Positions 16,126-24,571 of a DNA stretch of 64,000 nucleotides are shown in pieces. The number at the start of each line of letters is the position of its first letter. The first letter of the stretch is position 1. The position numbers and the translations under genes were made by a program. The stretch is taken from NCBI GenBank assembly GCA_034670145.1, contig JAXMOA010000002.1, positions 124,001-188,000 of the forward strand, in the 5' to 3' direction. The notes beneath the pieces are model-generated. The model was not told the origin of the DNA. It was given only the letters and a program-made list of their open reading frames with translations, and searched no databases. Origin of the DNA: HXMU1420-2 sp034670145. GTDB lineage: Bacteria > Pseudomonadota > Alphaproteobacteria > Rhodobacterales > Rhodobacteraceae.

Positions 16126-17625
16126 TTAGTCCATCGCTTTGAAGTTGAACTCGCCACCTTCCTTGATGCCAGACGGCCAGCGCGCCGTCACGGTCTTGGT
16201 GCGTGTATAGAACTTGAAGCTATCCGGCCCGTGCTGGTTCAAATCCCCGAATACCGATTTTTTCCAGCCGCCAAAGGTATGATAGGCCAATGGCACAGGG
16301 ATCGGAACGTTGATGCCGATCATGCCGATATTGACGCGGCTGGCAAAATCACGGGCGGTATCGCCATCGCGGGTAAAGATCGCGGTGCCGTTGCCGTATT
16401 CATGATCCATCGCCAGCTTGAGCGCTTCTTCATAGGACTGCGCACGCACGGTGGCCAGAACCGGACCAAAGATTTCCTGCGTGTAGATGTCCATCTCGGG
16501 TGTCACCTTGTCAAACAGATGCGGTCCGACAAAGAAACCATTTTCATACCCCTGAAGCGAGAAGTCGCGGTTGTCCACAACCAGCTCTGCACCCTGTTCC
16601 ACGCCGGATTCGATCAGGCCCAGAATGCGCGCCTTGGCGGCAGCGGTTACAACCGGGCCCATGTCGACATCGTCGCCAGCCGTATAAGGGCCAACCTTCA
16701 GCTTTTCGATGCGTGGAACCAGAGCGTCGATCAGCCGGTCAGCGGTATCCTCGCCGACAGGCACGGCGACGGAAACCGCCATGCAGCGTTCGCCTGCCGC
16801 GCCAAAACCGGCACCGACCAGAGCATCTGCGGCCTGGTCCATATCGGCATCGGGCATCACGATCATGTGGTTCTTGGCACCGCCAAAACACTGGGCGCGC
16901 TTGCCGTTGGCGCAGGCGCGGGCATAGATGTACTGTGCGATCGGGGTTGAGCCGACAAAGCTGACCCCTTGGATGGTTTCGCTGTCCAGCAGGGTGTCCA
17001 CGGCCTCTTTGTCGCCATTCACAACCTGGAACACACCGGCGGGCAGGCCCGCCTCGACGAACAGTTCAGCCAGCATCAGCGGCACCGAAGGGTCGCGCTC
17101 GGAGGGTTTCAACACCACCGCGTTGCCGCAGGCCAGCGCCGGGCCGACGTGCCACAGGGGCATCATCGCCGGAAAGTTGAACGGCATGATCGATGCCACC
17201 ACGCCCAGGGGCTGGCGCATGGAGTACATGTCAATGCCGGGGCCGGCGCTGTCGGTGTATTCGCCCTTCAGCATCTGCGGTGCGCCGATGCAGTATTCGA
17301 TGACTTCCAGCCCGCGCTGGAGATCGCCCTTGGCGTCCGGGATCGTCTTGCCGTGTTCGCGGCTGAGCGCCTCGGCCAGCTTTTCCATGTCACGATGCAT
17401 CAGGCCGACCATGGCCATCATCACGCGTGCACGACGTTGTGGGTTGGTTGCGCCCCAGGCTGGCTGGGCCGCTGCGGCGCTGGCGATGGCTGCTTCGGTC
17501 TCGGCCACGGATGCCATTGGGCACTTGTACTGCACTTCGCCGGTTGCGGGGTTGAAGATATCGTCATATCGACCGGACGCGCCTTTGACTTGTGCGCCGT
17601 CGATGAAATGGGTCAATTCTTGCAT
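16126..17625 (-). CDS. mmsA: Methylmalonate-semialdehyde dehydrogenase (CoA-acylating)
   Basis: A 499-residue aldehyde dehydrogenase that converts methylmalonate semialdehyde to propionyl-CoA, or malonate semialdehyde to acetyl-CoA, in valine, inositol or beta-alanine breakdown. The start at 17625 is set by GGAGGA 8 bases upstream. The frame stays open further, but that part has no family similarity. The catalytic cysteine is C281 in GAAGERCMAVS, with FVGSTPIAQYIY for NAD binding and SRVNIGMIGINVPIPVP, a signature of MmsA. It is divergent from a LysR regulator and ends at a strong terminator. Confidence 0.93.
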   Translation of the reverse strand: MQELTHFIDGAQVKGASGRYDDIFNPATGEVQYKCPMASVAETEAAIASAAAAQPAWGATNPQRRARVMMAMVGLMHRDMEKLAEALSREHGKTIPDAKGDLQRGLEVIEYCIGAPQMLKGEYTDSAGPGIDMYSMRQPLGVVASIMPFNFPAMMPLWHVGPALACGNAVVLKPSERDPSVPLMLAELFVEAGLPAGVFQVVNGDKEAVDTLLDSETIQGVSFVGSTPIAQYIYARACANGKRAQCFGGAKNHMIVMPDADMDQAADALVGAGFGAAGERCMAVSVAVPVGEDTADRLIDALVPRIEKLKVGPYTAGDDVDMGPVVTAAAKARILGLIESGVEQGAELVVDNRDFSLQGYENGFFVGPHLFDKVTPEMDIYTQEIFGPVLATVRAQSYEEALKLAMDHEYGNGTAIFTRDGDTARDFASRVNIGMIGINVPIPVPLAYHTFGGWKKSVFGDLNQHGPDSFKFYTRTKTVTARWPSGIKEGGEFNFKAMD

Positions 17626-17737
17626 GGGGGATGTCCTCCGAAATTCCTCAGGCTGCATCTTAGGCTTGCGCAAATCAGGTGAACAGGGGCAAGATTTCAA
17701 AAAGGCTTTGCAAAATAGCAGAGCAAGGAGAGCAGAT

Positions 17738-18634
17738 ATGGAGCCACATTGGGATGACTTGCGGATCTTTCTCGCCGTTGCACGCGAAGAAAGCCTGTCT
17801 GGAGCAGGGCGGATCCTGAAACTGGACCCGGCCACAGTTGGCCGCCGCATCGCGCGTTTGGAAGAGGCATTTGGCGTGCCTTTGTTTGTCAAATCGCCTC
17901 AGGGCTATGCGTTGAGTGCTGCGGGCGAACGTCTGATGACCCATGGCGAGCAGGCCGAACAGGCCATGCGCAGCGCGACCGAGGCGCTGGGCGGGCCGTC
18001 TGATACCCTGTCGGGCCAGATCCGCATTGGCGCGCCGGATGGTTGTGCGACTTATCTGCTGCCGCAGGTCTGTACCCAGATTTCGGCTGAAAACCCTGAT
18101 CTGGACATACAAATTGTGTCTTTGCCCCGGGTGATCAACCTGTCGCGGCGCGAAGCGGATATCGCCATCACCGTCAGCCCGCCCAGTTCCGGGCAATTGG
18201 TTGTGCAGAAGGTCACGGACTATAAGCTGCACCTGGCGGCCTCGCGCAAGTTCCTGCGCCAGACCCCGGCGATCGAGTCTGCGGCGGATCTGCGGGATTT
18301 GCCGTTGATCGGCTATATCCCTGATATGATATACGATAATGAGCTCGACTACCTGTCTGACCTGGGTCTTAAACGGGTGATGCTGGCGTCCAATTCGGTT
18401 TCTGTGCAGCTGAAATTTGCGCTCAACAATGGCGGGTTGTGCGTTGCCCATGACTTTGCGCTGGCGGAACACAGTTTCTTGCGCAAGGTGCTGCCGGAGG
18501 TGATTTCGCTCACGCGGAGCTTTTATCTGGTGCGCCACCAGGGGGATCAACGTTCGGAGCGGCTGAGCCGGTTTGCCGATAAACTGACCCAGGGTTTGCG
18601 CCAGGAGGTTGCGCGGCTGGAAAGTCAGGTTTGA
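17738..18634 (+). CDS. LysR-family transcriptional regulator
   Basis: A 298-residue LysR regulator. The N-terminal winged HTH (about 4-62) reads MEPHWDDLRIFLAVAREESLSGAGRILKLDPATVGRRIARLE, and a periplasmic-binding-like effector domain spans about 90-295. The start at 17738 follows AAGGAG. It is divergent from mmsA with 112 bp between start codons, the usual arrangement of a LysR gene and its target, so control of mmsA is likely. A TTGCGCAA palindrome at 17666-17673 in that interval could be part of the binding site. Confidence 0.9.
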   Translation: MEPHWDDLRIFLAVAREESLSGAGRILKLDPATVGRRIARLEEAFGVPLFVKSPQGYALSAAGERLMTHGEQAEQAMRSATEALGGPSDTLSGQIRIGAPDGCATYLLPQVCTQISAENPDLDIQIVSLPRVINLSRREADIAITVSPPSSGQLVVQKVTDYKLHLAASRKFLRQTPAIESAADLRDLPLIGYIPDMIYDNELDYLSDLGLKRVMLASNSVSVQLKFALNNGGLCVAHDFALAEHSFLRKVLPEVISLTRSFYLVRHQGDQRSERLSRFADKLTQGLRQEVARLESQV

Positions 18635-18706
18635 CGCCCGGGGTTGACAGACCCCCACTTCACCGTGACACTTCGACGCATATATGGCGTTACAGGAGGC
18701 ACGGAC

Positions 18707-19141
18707 ATGCAGGTTCATCAGATCCTCAAAGGCAAGGCGACAGACCCGGTGGTTTGCGTTGCTTCAACGACATCGGTGGCGGATGCGGCTGTGTTGCTGT
18801 CGGAAAAAGGGATCGGGACGGTTCTGGTTTCGGATGACGGAGAGACCGCGCTGGGAATCCTGTCAGAGCGCGATATCGTGCGCCATCTGGGCCGTCAGGG
18901 CGCGTCTTGCCTGTCCAATCCGGTTGCGGATTACATGACCCGCAAACTTGTCACCTGCACGTTACAAACCAGTGCGCAGGATCTGTTGCAGACCATGACG
19001 ACCGGTCGGTTTCGTCACGTGCCGGTGGTTGAAGAGGGGGTGGTCATCGGTTTGGTGTCGCTGGGGGATGTGGTCAAGGCGCAGCTGGCCGAGCTTGAAA
19101 TGGAAAAGGAGGCGCTTCAGGGCATGATCATGGGGCACTGA
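18707..19141 (+). CDS. CBS-domain protein
   Basis: A 144-residue protein consisting of two CBS repeats (about 1-60 and 68-130), which together form one Bateman module that binds adenine nucleotides. AGGAGG sits 7 bases before the ATG at 18707. No enzymatic domain is attached, so it is a small stand-alone energy or redox sensor as is common in roseobacters. A TTGACA at 18644-18649 upstream could serve as a -35 box, but no good -10 follows at the right distance. The partner protein is unknown. Confidence 0.88.
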   Translation: MQVHQILKGKATDPVVCVASTTSVADAAVLLSEKGIGTVLVSDDGETALGILSERDIVRHLGRQGASCLSNPVADYMTRKLVTCTLQTSAQDLLQTMTTGRFRHVPVVEEGVVIGLVSLGDVVKAQLAELEMEKEALQGMIMGH

Positions 19142-19211
19142 GCCGGGTTGAACCCCGCTTGGATCCATGCTTGATGCCTGCGTACATGACAGGGTAGGGG
19201 AAGGGTTCGTC

Positions 19212-19703
19212 ATGCGCGTTGCGCTTTATCCAGGTACTTTCGACCCGATTACATTGGGACATATCGACATCATTCGCCGGGCCGCTGCCCTGGTCGACAA
19301 ACTGGTGATTGGTGTTGCGATCAACCGCGACAAGGGCCCTTTGTTTTCGCTGGAGGAGCGGGTTTCGATGATCGAGGCGGAATGCGCTGCTTTGAGCGAA
19401 CAGACCGGTACCCAGATTGTGCCGCACCCTTTTGAAAATCTGTTGATTGACTGTGCCCATGACGTGGGTGCGCAGCTGATCGTGCGCGGGCTGCGGGCGG
19501 TGGCGGATTTTGAATATGAATTTCAGATGGTTGGCATGAACCGGGCGCTGGATGACAGTGTCGAAACCGTGTTTCTGATGGCCGAGGCCCGGCATCAGGC
19601 CATTGCGTCCAAGCTGGTCAAGGAAATTGCCCGGTTGGGTGGGGATGTCTCGAAGTTTGTGACGCCGCGCGTTCATGATGCGCTGGTGGAGCGTCTGGGC
19701 TAG
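19212..19703 (+). CDS. coaD: Phosphopantetheine adenylyltransferase
   Basis: A 163-residue nucleotidyltransferase that makes dephospho-CoA from 4'-phosphopantetheine and ATP in coenzyme A synthesis. The nucleotide motif TLGH is at residues 14-17 (YPGTFDPITLGHIDI), and IVRGLRAVADFEYEFQM is the CoaD signature block. The length is typical. The start at 19212 follows GGGGAAGGG. An upstream in-frame start would add 15 unconserved residues. It is 70 bp after the CBS gene, and co-transcription is possible. Confidence 0.95.
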   Translation: MRVALYPGTFDPITLGHIDIIRRAAALVDKLVIGVAINRDKGPLFSLEERVSMIEAECAALSEQTGTQIVPHPFENLLIDCAHDVGAQLIVRGLRAVADFEYEFQMVGMNRALDDSVETVFLMAEARHQAIASKLVKEIARLGGDVSKFVTPRVHDALVERLG

Positions 19704-19911
19704 GGCACGGCCGCTTTGATCCGGACCGGATTGATCTGGTTCGGATTATGCCTGCAAGACGGGGGCGATCCGGCGCGCCCGGGGGGCGGTTTTATCCGGC
19801 AGATTGACAGCTGCGATTGCCCTTTGTGTTTTTTTGCCCGTAAATTTTGTTTTCTGAGGTAACCTCTCAGAACGACGGTGTGGTCTGACGCGCCGTCCAT
19901 GGGAGGTAATT

Positions 19912-21834
19912 ATGCTGAAACACTACCTGTCTGTGGCGCTTTGCGCTGCATTACCCATAACGAGTTTTGCCGATGGCGTGCCCAGCGAAAAGGCCGCCGA
20001 AGGCACATTTCCGGATCGACCCTTTTCGCCTTATGCCAATCGCACGTTTCCTGAACGACCGCTTTGGGGTGACACCCATCTGCACACGGCTTTGTCGCTG
20101 GATGCCGGTGCATTTGGCAATACGCTATTGCCGGACGCCGCATGGCGGTTTGCCAAGGGTGAGCAGGTCATTTCCTCGACCGGGCAGCCGGTGCGTCTGG
20201 CGCGTCCGCTGGATTGGATGGTTCTGACCGATCATACCGACCTGATGGGGTTCGCCCCGGATCTGCAAGCGGGCAAGCCCGGAGTGCTGGCCGATGCAAA
20301 GGGGCTGGAATGGTACGAAGGCTATAAGCAGGGCGGCGATGCTGCCGGGCGGGCGGCGTTCGATATTATCGGTAATTTCTCGCAAGGGACGTTGCCTGAG
20401 ACGCTGTTGAACTCTTACAGCCCTGGCGCGGATGCGTTTGCCTTTACCTGGGAGCATATTGTCAAAGCGGCCGAGACCCATAATGATCCGGGTCGGTTTA
20501 CCGCCTTTATCGGCTTTGAGTGGACGTCGGTGCCTTTGGGGTTCAACCTGCACCGCAATGTGATGCTGCGCGATGATGCCATGCGGGCGTTGCAGGTGGT
20601 GCCGCCGGTGACTCAGCCGCCTTTTGGCAGCACGGATCCGTTCTCGCTCTGGCAGTGGCTGGAGGATTATCAGGAGAAGACCGGGGGGCGCGCCATTGCC
20701 TTTGCCCATAATGGCAATTTGTCCAATGGCTGGATGTTCCCGACCGAGGACACCTATCATGGTGGCAAGGTGGACGAGGAATACGTCCGGCTGCGTGCCA
20801 AGTGGGAGCCGCAATATGAAGTCACGCAGATCAAGGGCGATGGCGAGGCGCATCCGTATCTGAGCCCTGATGATGCCTTTGCGGATTACGAAAACTGGGA
20901 TGTTGGCAATCTGGACATTTCGCAGTTGAAGCAGCCGGAAATGCTGGGTGGGGAATATGCCCGCGAGGCGTTGAAACGGGGGCTGGCGCTGGAGAAGAAA
21001 TTTGGCCTCAACCCCTATAAGTTCGGCATGGGGGGCGCGACGGACAGCCATACATCTTTGGCCACTGCTGAGGAGGACAACTACTTTGGCAAGTCGGTGA
21101 GCGTCGAGCCGTCGGCCAAGCGGGTGCTGCATCCTTTTGTGGAGACCGAGTTGGGCGCGTTTGAGGGCCATACGCTGGTTGCATCGGGCTATACGGCGGT
21201 CTGGGCTGTCGACAATACCCGCGAGGCGATTTTCGATGCGTTCAAGCGGCGTGAAACCTATGCCACCACGGGGCCGCGCATCGGGCTGCGTTTCTTTGGG
21301 GGATGGGAGTATTCCGATGCGGATCTGCGGACGCGTTCGGTGGCTGAGCCGGGGTACACCAAAGGGGTGCCCATGGGCAGCGATCTGCGCAAACGCGACG
21401 GGGACGGCGCGCCGAGCTTTTTGATTGCGGCGTTGCGCGATCCGGTCGGGGCCAATCTGGACCGGGTTCAGGTGATCAAAGGGTGGATGGACGCAGAGGG
21501 GGCGTTGCACGAGCAGGTCTATGATGTGGTCTGGTCCGATGATCGCACGCCGGACGCCAATGGCCAATTGCCCGCAGTGGGCAATACCGTGGATCTGGAG
21601 ACGGCCAGCTGGTCCAATACGATTGGGGCCTCTGAGCTGGCGACGGTCTGGGTGGATCCTGATTTCGATCCGGCGGAATCGGCGTTCTACTATGTGCGTG
21701 TGCTGGAGATTCCGACGCCGCGCTGGGTGGTCTATGACAAGCTGCGCTTTGGGACCGAGCTGCCACCGGAGGCGCGTCTGACCCATCAGGAACGCGCCTA
21801 TTCCTCGCCGATCTGGTATACGCCGGAAGGCTAG
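19912..21834 (+). CDS. Secreted DUF3604 domain protein
   Basis: A 640-residue protein with a Sec signal (about 1-20, ending FA before DGVPSE). It belongs to the DUF3604 family, whose sequences resemble PHP-type metal hydrolases: WGDTHLHTALSLDAG (H56, H58), VLTDHTDLMG and AFAHNGNLSNGW supply probable metal ligands, and MGGATDSHT another. No reaction is established that I can name. The start follows GGGAGG. A TTGACA at 19804-19809 may mark its promoter. It stands alone between coaD and a strong terminator. Confidence 0.88.
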   Translation: MLKHYLSVALCAALPITSFADGVPSEKAAEGTFPDRPFSPYANRTFPERPLWGDTHLHTALSLDAGAFGNTLLPDAAWRFAKGEQVISSTGQPVRLARPLDWMVLTDHTDLMGFAPDLQAGKPGVLADAKGLEWYEGYKQGGDAAGRAAFDIIGNFSQGTLPETLLNSYSPGADAFAFTWEHIVKAAETHNDPGRFTAFIGFEWTSVPLGFNLHRNVMLRDDAMRALQVVPPVTQPPFGSTDPFSLWQWLEDYQEKTGGRAIAFAHNGNLSNGWMFPTEDTYHGGKVDEEYVRLRAKWEPQYEVTQIKGDGEAHPYLSPDDAFADYENWDVGNLDISQLKQPEMLGGEYAREALKRGLALEKKFGLNPYKFGMGGATDSHTSLATAEEDNYFGKSVSVEPSAKRVLHPFVETELGAFEGHTLVASGYTAVWAVDNTREAIFDAFKRRETYATTGPRIGLRFFGGWEYSDADLRTRSVAEPGYTKGVPMGSDLRKRDGDGAPSFLIAALRDPVGANLDRVQVIKGWMDAEGALHEQVYDVVWSDDRTPDANGQLPAVGNTVDLETASWSNTIGASELATVWVDPDFDPAESAFYYVRVLEIPTPRWVVYDKLRFGTELPPEARLTHQERAYSSPIWYTPEG

Positions 21835-21855
21835 GAGACGCTTTGCAAAAAAGAG

Positions 21856-21887
21856 AGCCCCGGGAACCTGCGTTTCCGGGGCTTTTT
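21856..21887 (+). terminator. Intrinsic terminator after the DUF3604 gene
   Basis: AGCCCCGG (21856-21863) pairs with CCGGGGCT (21876-21883), the T-run is 21883-21887, and the hairpin begins 21 bases after the stop codon. This is a strong rho-independent terminator for the plus-strand gene. Confidence 0.9.
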
Positions 21888-21978
21888 GCTGTGCCATGGG
21901 GTGGTCAACGGTCCTGGGTGGGTCAGCTGTGTTGTGCGGGGGCCTGCCCGCGTGGGGGCGTGGTCTGGTGCTGGCCCC

Positions 21979-22122
21979 TCACCGCCAGAAGGCGAGCCAT
22001 TCCATGAATTCAAAGAATTTCTTGCTCAGGAACAAGAGGTGCTCTGTGCCATACATGAACACGTCGATCCCCAACGCAATCACGATGATCAGGCCCAGCC
22101 AGAACGCGAGCTGATTTGTCAT
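21979..22122 (-). CDS. 47-residue membrane peptide downstream of gap
   Basis: A small gene giving a 47-residue protein with one transmembrane helix (about 6-23, AFWLGLIIVIALGIDVFMY) followed by an amphipathic, aromatic C-terminal helix rich in Phe and Trp and ending AFWR. A GGGTGAGG-like ribosome site lies 4 bases upstream. Short peptides of this form are commonly found next to gap in roseobacters, as far as I recall, and their function is unknown. It lies just past the gap terminator, so its expression probably depends on read-through or its own promoter. Confidence 0.75.
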   Translation of the reverse strand: MTNQLAFWLGLIIVIALGIDVFMYGTEHLLFLSKKFFEFMEWLAFWR

Positions 22123-22137
22123 TGGGCCTCACCCATT

Positions 22138-22172
22138 AGAAAACGCCCGGCCAGAGTGCCTGACCGGGCGTT
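22138..22172 (-). terminator. Intrinsic terminator of gap
   Basis: On the minus strand AACGCCCGG pairs with CCGGGCGTT (plus positions 22164-22172 and 22142-22150) and is followed by TTTT then C. It lies 20 bases beyond the gap stop codon. Confidence 0.8.
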
Positions 22173-22192
22173 GATCTGCAAGTCGAACCGGC

Positions 22193-23197
22193 TCAGCCGT
22201 TCAGGCGGCCCATTGCGACGGCGACATCGGCCATGCGGACCGAGAAGCCCCATTCGTTGTCATACCAGGCCAGCACGCGCACCATGCGGCCATCCACAAC
22301 CCGGGTCTGGTCCGGCGCAAAGATGGAGCTGTGTTCGGTGTGGTTGAAGTCAATCGATACTTTCTGTTCGGGATCATATGACATGACGTGGCTCATCCGC
22401 GAGGCCACGGCGTTGCGCACGACTTCGTTCACTTCTTCGGCGGTCACTTCGCGGGCGGCGCGGAATGTCAGGTCGATGCAGCTGACGTTTGGTGTGGGTA
22501 CCCGGATCGAGGATCCGTCCAACCGGCCCTTGAGGTTTGGCAAGACTTCGCCAAGGGCCTTGGCGGCGCCGGTTGTGGTGGGGATCATCGCCATGGCGGC
22601 GGCGCGGGCGCGGTACAGATCCTTGTGCCGGCGGTCGATTGCGGGCTGGTCGCCGGTGTAGGAGTGCACGGTTGTCATGACGCCATGTTCGATCCCGATG
22701 CCTTCGTCCAGGACCTTGGCCAGTGGCGCCAGGCAATTGGTGGTGCAGGATCCGTTGGACACCATAGTGTCGCCTGCGGCCAGCTGTTCATCATTGACGC
22801 CGAACACGATTGTTTTTTGCACGTTGGTGGCAGGGGCCGAGATCAGGACCGATTTGGCGCCTTGGTCCAGGTGGACCTTGGCCTTTTCCCCATCGTTGAA
22901 TTGTCCGGTGCATTCCAGGACAACGTCGCAACCGGACCAGTCCAGTTCGCTGGGATCATAGGTCGAGAACATCTCGATTTCGCCGCGGCCCAGATCCATC
23001 ATGTTTTCAGTCACGCGGATGTCATGTCCAAAACGGCCATGGATGCTGTCGTAACGCATCAAATGCGCGGCAGTTTCGATCGGGCCGGTCGCATTTGCCT
23101 TTACCACCCGGATATCATTGCGCCCCGAAGACGCGATATGCGAGAGGGTACAGCGGCCAATCCGCCCGAACCCGTTGATTCCTACATTGATGGTCAT
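22193..23197 (-). CDS. gap: Glyceraldehyde-3-phosphate dehydrogenase, possibly NADP-preferring
   Basis: A 334-residue phosphorylating GAPDH. The start at 23197 follows GGAG, and the open frame continues upstream without similarity. The active cysteine is C151 in SNGSCTTNC with H178 as its base. The Rossmann motif is NGFGRIGR. The Asp after beta-2 that normally contacts NAD ribose (IND in NAD enzymes) is replaced by A36 in VVKANATGP. The Leu-Pro pair in the L-P-HKDLRRAR region is R189-R190 (IDRRHKDLYRAR). Both changes are known to favour NADP in this family. It may thus serve gluconeogenesis or NADPH supply. Confidence 0.93.
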   Translation of the reverse strand: MTINVGINGFGRIGRCTLSHIASSGRNDIRVVKANATGPIETAAHLMRYDSIHGRFGHDIRVTENMMDLGRGEIEMFSTYDPSELDWSGCDVVLECTGQFNDGEKAKVHLDQGAKSVLISAPATNVQKTIVFGVNDEQLAAGDTMVSNGSCTTNCLAPLAKVLDEGIGIEHGVMTTVHSYTGDQPAIDRRHKDLYRARAAAMAMIPTTTGAAKALGEVLPNLKGRLDGSSIRVPTPNVSCIDLTFRAAREVTAEEVNEVVRNAVASRMSHVMSYDPEQKVSIDFNHTEHSSIFAPDQTRVVDGRMVRVLAWYDNEWGFSVRMADVAVAMGRLNG

Positions 23198-23253
23198 TGA
23201 AAAAGCTCCAAACTCGGCTGTTGGGTCGCATATAGCTGTCGGGGTGCAGGGCC

Positions 23254-23276
23254 AAAAGTGAAAAATGGTCACTTTT
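23254..23276. promoter_or_regulatory. 8-7-8 inverted repeat in the gap promoter
   Basis: AAAAGTGA (23254-23261) and TCACTTTT (23269-23276) are perfect arms around 7 bases. The element lies 57-79 bases upstream of the gap start, where a promoter should be, and is AT-rich against a GC-rich background. It could be a regulator site for gap, or for the divergent DUF808 gene. Confidence 0.4.
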
Positions 23277-23281
23277 TAAGG

Positions 23282-23312
23282 TGTTAGCGCAAACGGCGAC
23301 ACTTCGCGCTAA
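23282..23312. promoter_or_regulatory. CceR-like operator in the gap/DUF808 intergenic region
   Basis: TGTTAGCGCAAACG (23282-23295) matches 12 of 14 bases of the palindrome TGTTAGCGCTAACA, which I recall as the consensus of the LacI-family carbon-metabolism regulator CceR in Rhodobacterales. A second half-site GCGCTAA (23306-23312) mirrors TTAGCGC (23284-23290). The position upstream of a glycolytic/gluconeogenic gene fits. The assignment rests on memory of the consensus. Confidence 0.45.
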
Positions 23313-23376
23313 TGCTTGCGTGAAAACGACTTTTCGCTAGGCTGCGCGCGGATGTGCGAATGAAAAGGGGCGGGCG

Positions 23377-24339
23377 ATGAGTGGTCTTCTGGCATTGTTG
23401 GATGATGTGGCTGCCATTGCCAAAGTGGCGGCTACGAGCGTTGATGACATCGCTGCGGCAGCCGGCAAGGCGGGGGCCAAGACAGCGGGGGTGATCATCG
23501 ACGATGCGGCGGTGACTCCGAAGTATGTTCAGGGGTTTGCGCCGGCCCGCGAATTGCCCATCATCTGGCGGATCGCGCGTGGCAGTCTGATCAACAAGGT
23601 GATCATCCTGTTGCCGGTGGCGTTGTTGCTGGCCAACTTCGCGGATTGGCTGATTACGCCATTGTTGATGCTGGGCGGGTGCTATCTGTGTTTTGAAGGC
23701 GCGGAGAAGATCTTTCATGTGCTGTTCCCGCATGGGGACAAACATATCGAGGCGGATATGGCCGTGGGTGATCCGGGGCATCTGGAGGAGAAGAAGGTCA
23801 AGGGCGCGATCAAGACGGATTTCATCCTGTCGGCCGAGATCATGACCATCGCGCTGTCCGCGATTGAAGCGCCTAATGTCTGGATGCAGGGGGCGACGCT
23901 GGCGGTGGTTGGGATCATGGTGACGGTTGTTGTTTATGGGGCTGTTGCGCTGATTGTGAAGATGGATGATGTCGGCCTGTTCCTGTCGCAAAAGGCGCGT
24001 ACGGGTTTGGTGCGCGGGCTGGGCCGTGGGCTGGTCAAGGCGATGCCGATGGTGATGAAGGTTCTGTCGACCGTGGGCACGGCGGCGATGTTATGGGTGG
24101 GCGGTTCGATCCTGGTGCATGGGTTGCATCATTTCCACATTGATGAACCCTGGCATACCATCCACGTCTGGGCCGAGGCGGCCAGCCTTGCCGTGCCCAA
24201 CGCGGCCGGCACGGTCAAATGGGCGGTCACGGCCGGGCTGGACGGCGTGTTCGGGCTGTGCGTGGGGTTTGTGTTGATCCCGATCGCGACCCGGGTTGTC
24301 GGGCCGATTTTGGGAAGCGGCAAGGCAGCGCACGATTGA
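23377..24339 (+). CDS. DUF808 (YedI-like) inner membrane protein
   Basis: A 320-residue integral membrane protein of the DUF808 family. The N-terminal 60 residues are Ala-rich and amphipathic with a conserved SGLLALLDDVAAIAKVAA opening. Several hydrophobic segments follow (about 73-105, 153-195, 225-250 and 295-312) between polar loops, including KTDFILSAEIM, a family hallmark. The function of this family is not established. It is divergent from gap and is followed by an unpaired 230-bp gap before the convergent transketolase. Confidence 0.85.
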   Translation: MSGLLALLDDVAAIAKVAATSVDDIAAAAGKAGAKTAGVIIDDAAVTPKYVQGFAPARELPIIWRIARGSLINKVIILLPVALLLANFADWLITPLLMLGGCYLCFEGAEKIFHVLFPHGDKHIEADMAVGDPGHLEEKKVKGAIKTDFILSAEIMTIALSAIEAPNVWMQGATLAVVGIMVTVVVYGAVALIVKMDDVGLFLSQKARTGLVRGLGRGLVKAMPMVMKVLSTVGTAAMLWVGGSILVHGLHHFHIDEPWHTIHVWAEAASLAVPNAAGTVKWAVTAGLDGVFGLCVGFVLIPIATRVVGPILGSGKAAHD

Positions 24340-24501
24340 GGCGTTTCGTCTGATTTTTCAAAAGTGATGTGCAAGTGGTTGGTTCTGAATGATTTCAGGG
24401 CCTGTTTCGCGTGGTTCTGTTGAGCGCGGTGCCCGGCAATAAAGAGCGGAGTGGCCGACCCCGAACCGGCAAACGCCAGCGGCAGGGAAGCGGCGCAAAT
24501 G

Positions 24502-24528
24502 AAAAAAGGCACCCCGGGTTGGGATGCC
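24502..24528 (-). terminator. Intrinsic terminator of transketolase gene
   Basis: On the minus strand GGCATCCC pairs with GGGGTGCC (one mismatch), followed by six T (A-run 24502-24507). It lies about 44 bases beyond the tkt stop codon. Confidence 0.8.
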
Positions 24529-24571
24529 TGTAAGATTTCAGTGAACTGCCAGTTGGGCGGTGCCTGCCCAA

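Noticed and set aside
19852..19872. TTCTGAGGT/ACCTCTCAGAA inverted repeat upstream of the DUF3604 gene
   Set aside because: The arms need a two-base bulge and there is no regulator nearby; too weak to list as an operator.
20125..21897. Long minus-strand frame opposite the DUF3604 gene
   Set aside because: Arg/His/Pro-rich, repeat-free translation without motifs; the plus-strand gene has a signal peptide, ribosome site and terminator.
24340..24571. tRNA or small RNA gene between the DUF808 and transketolase genes
   Set aside because: No T-arm consensus or cloverleaf can be drawn. Only the transketolase terminator is recognisable.
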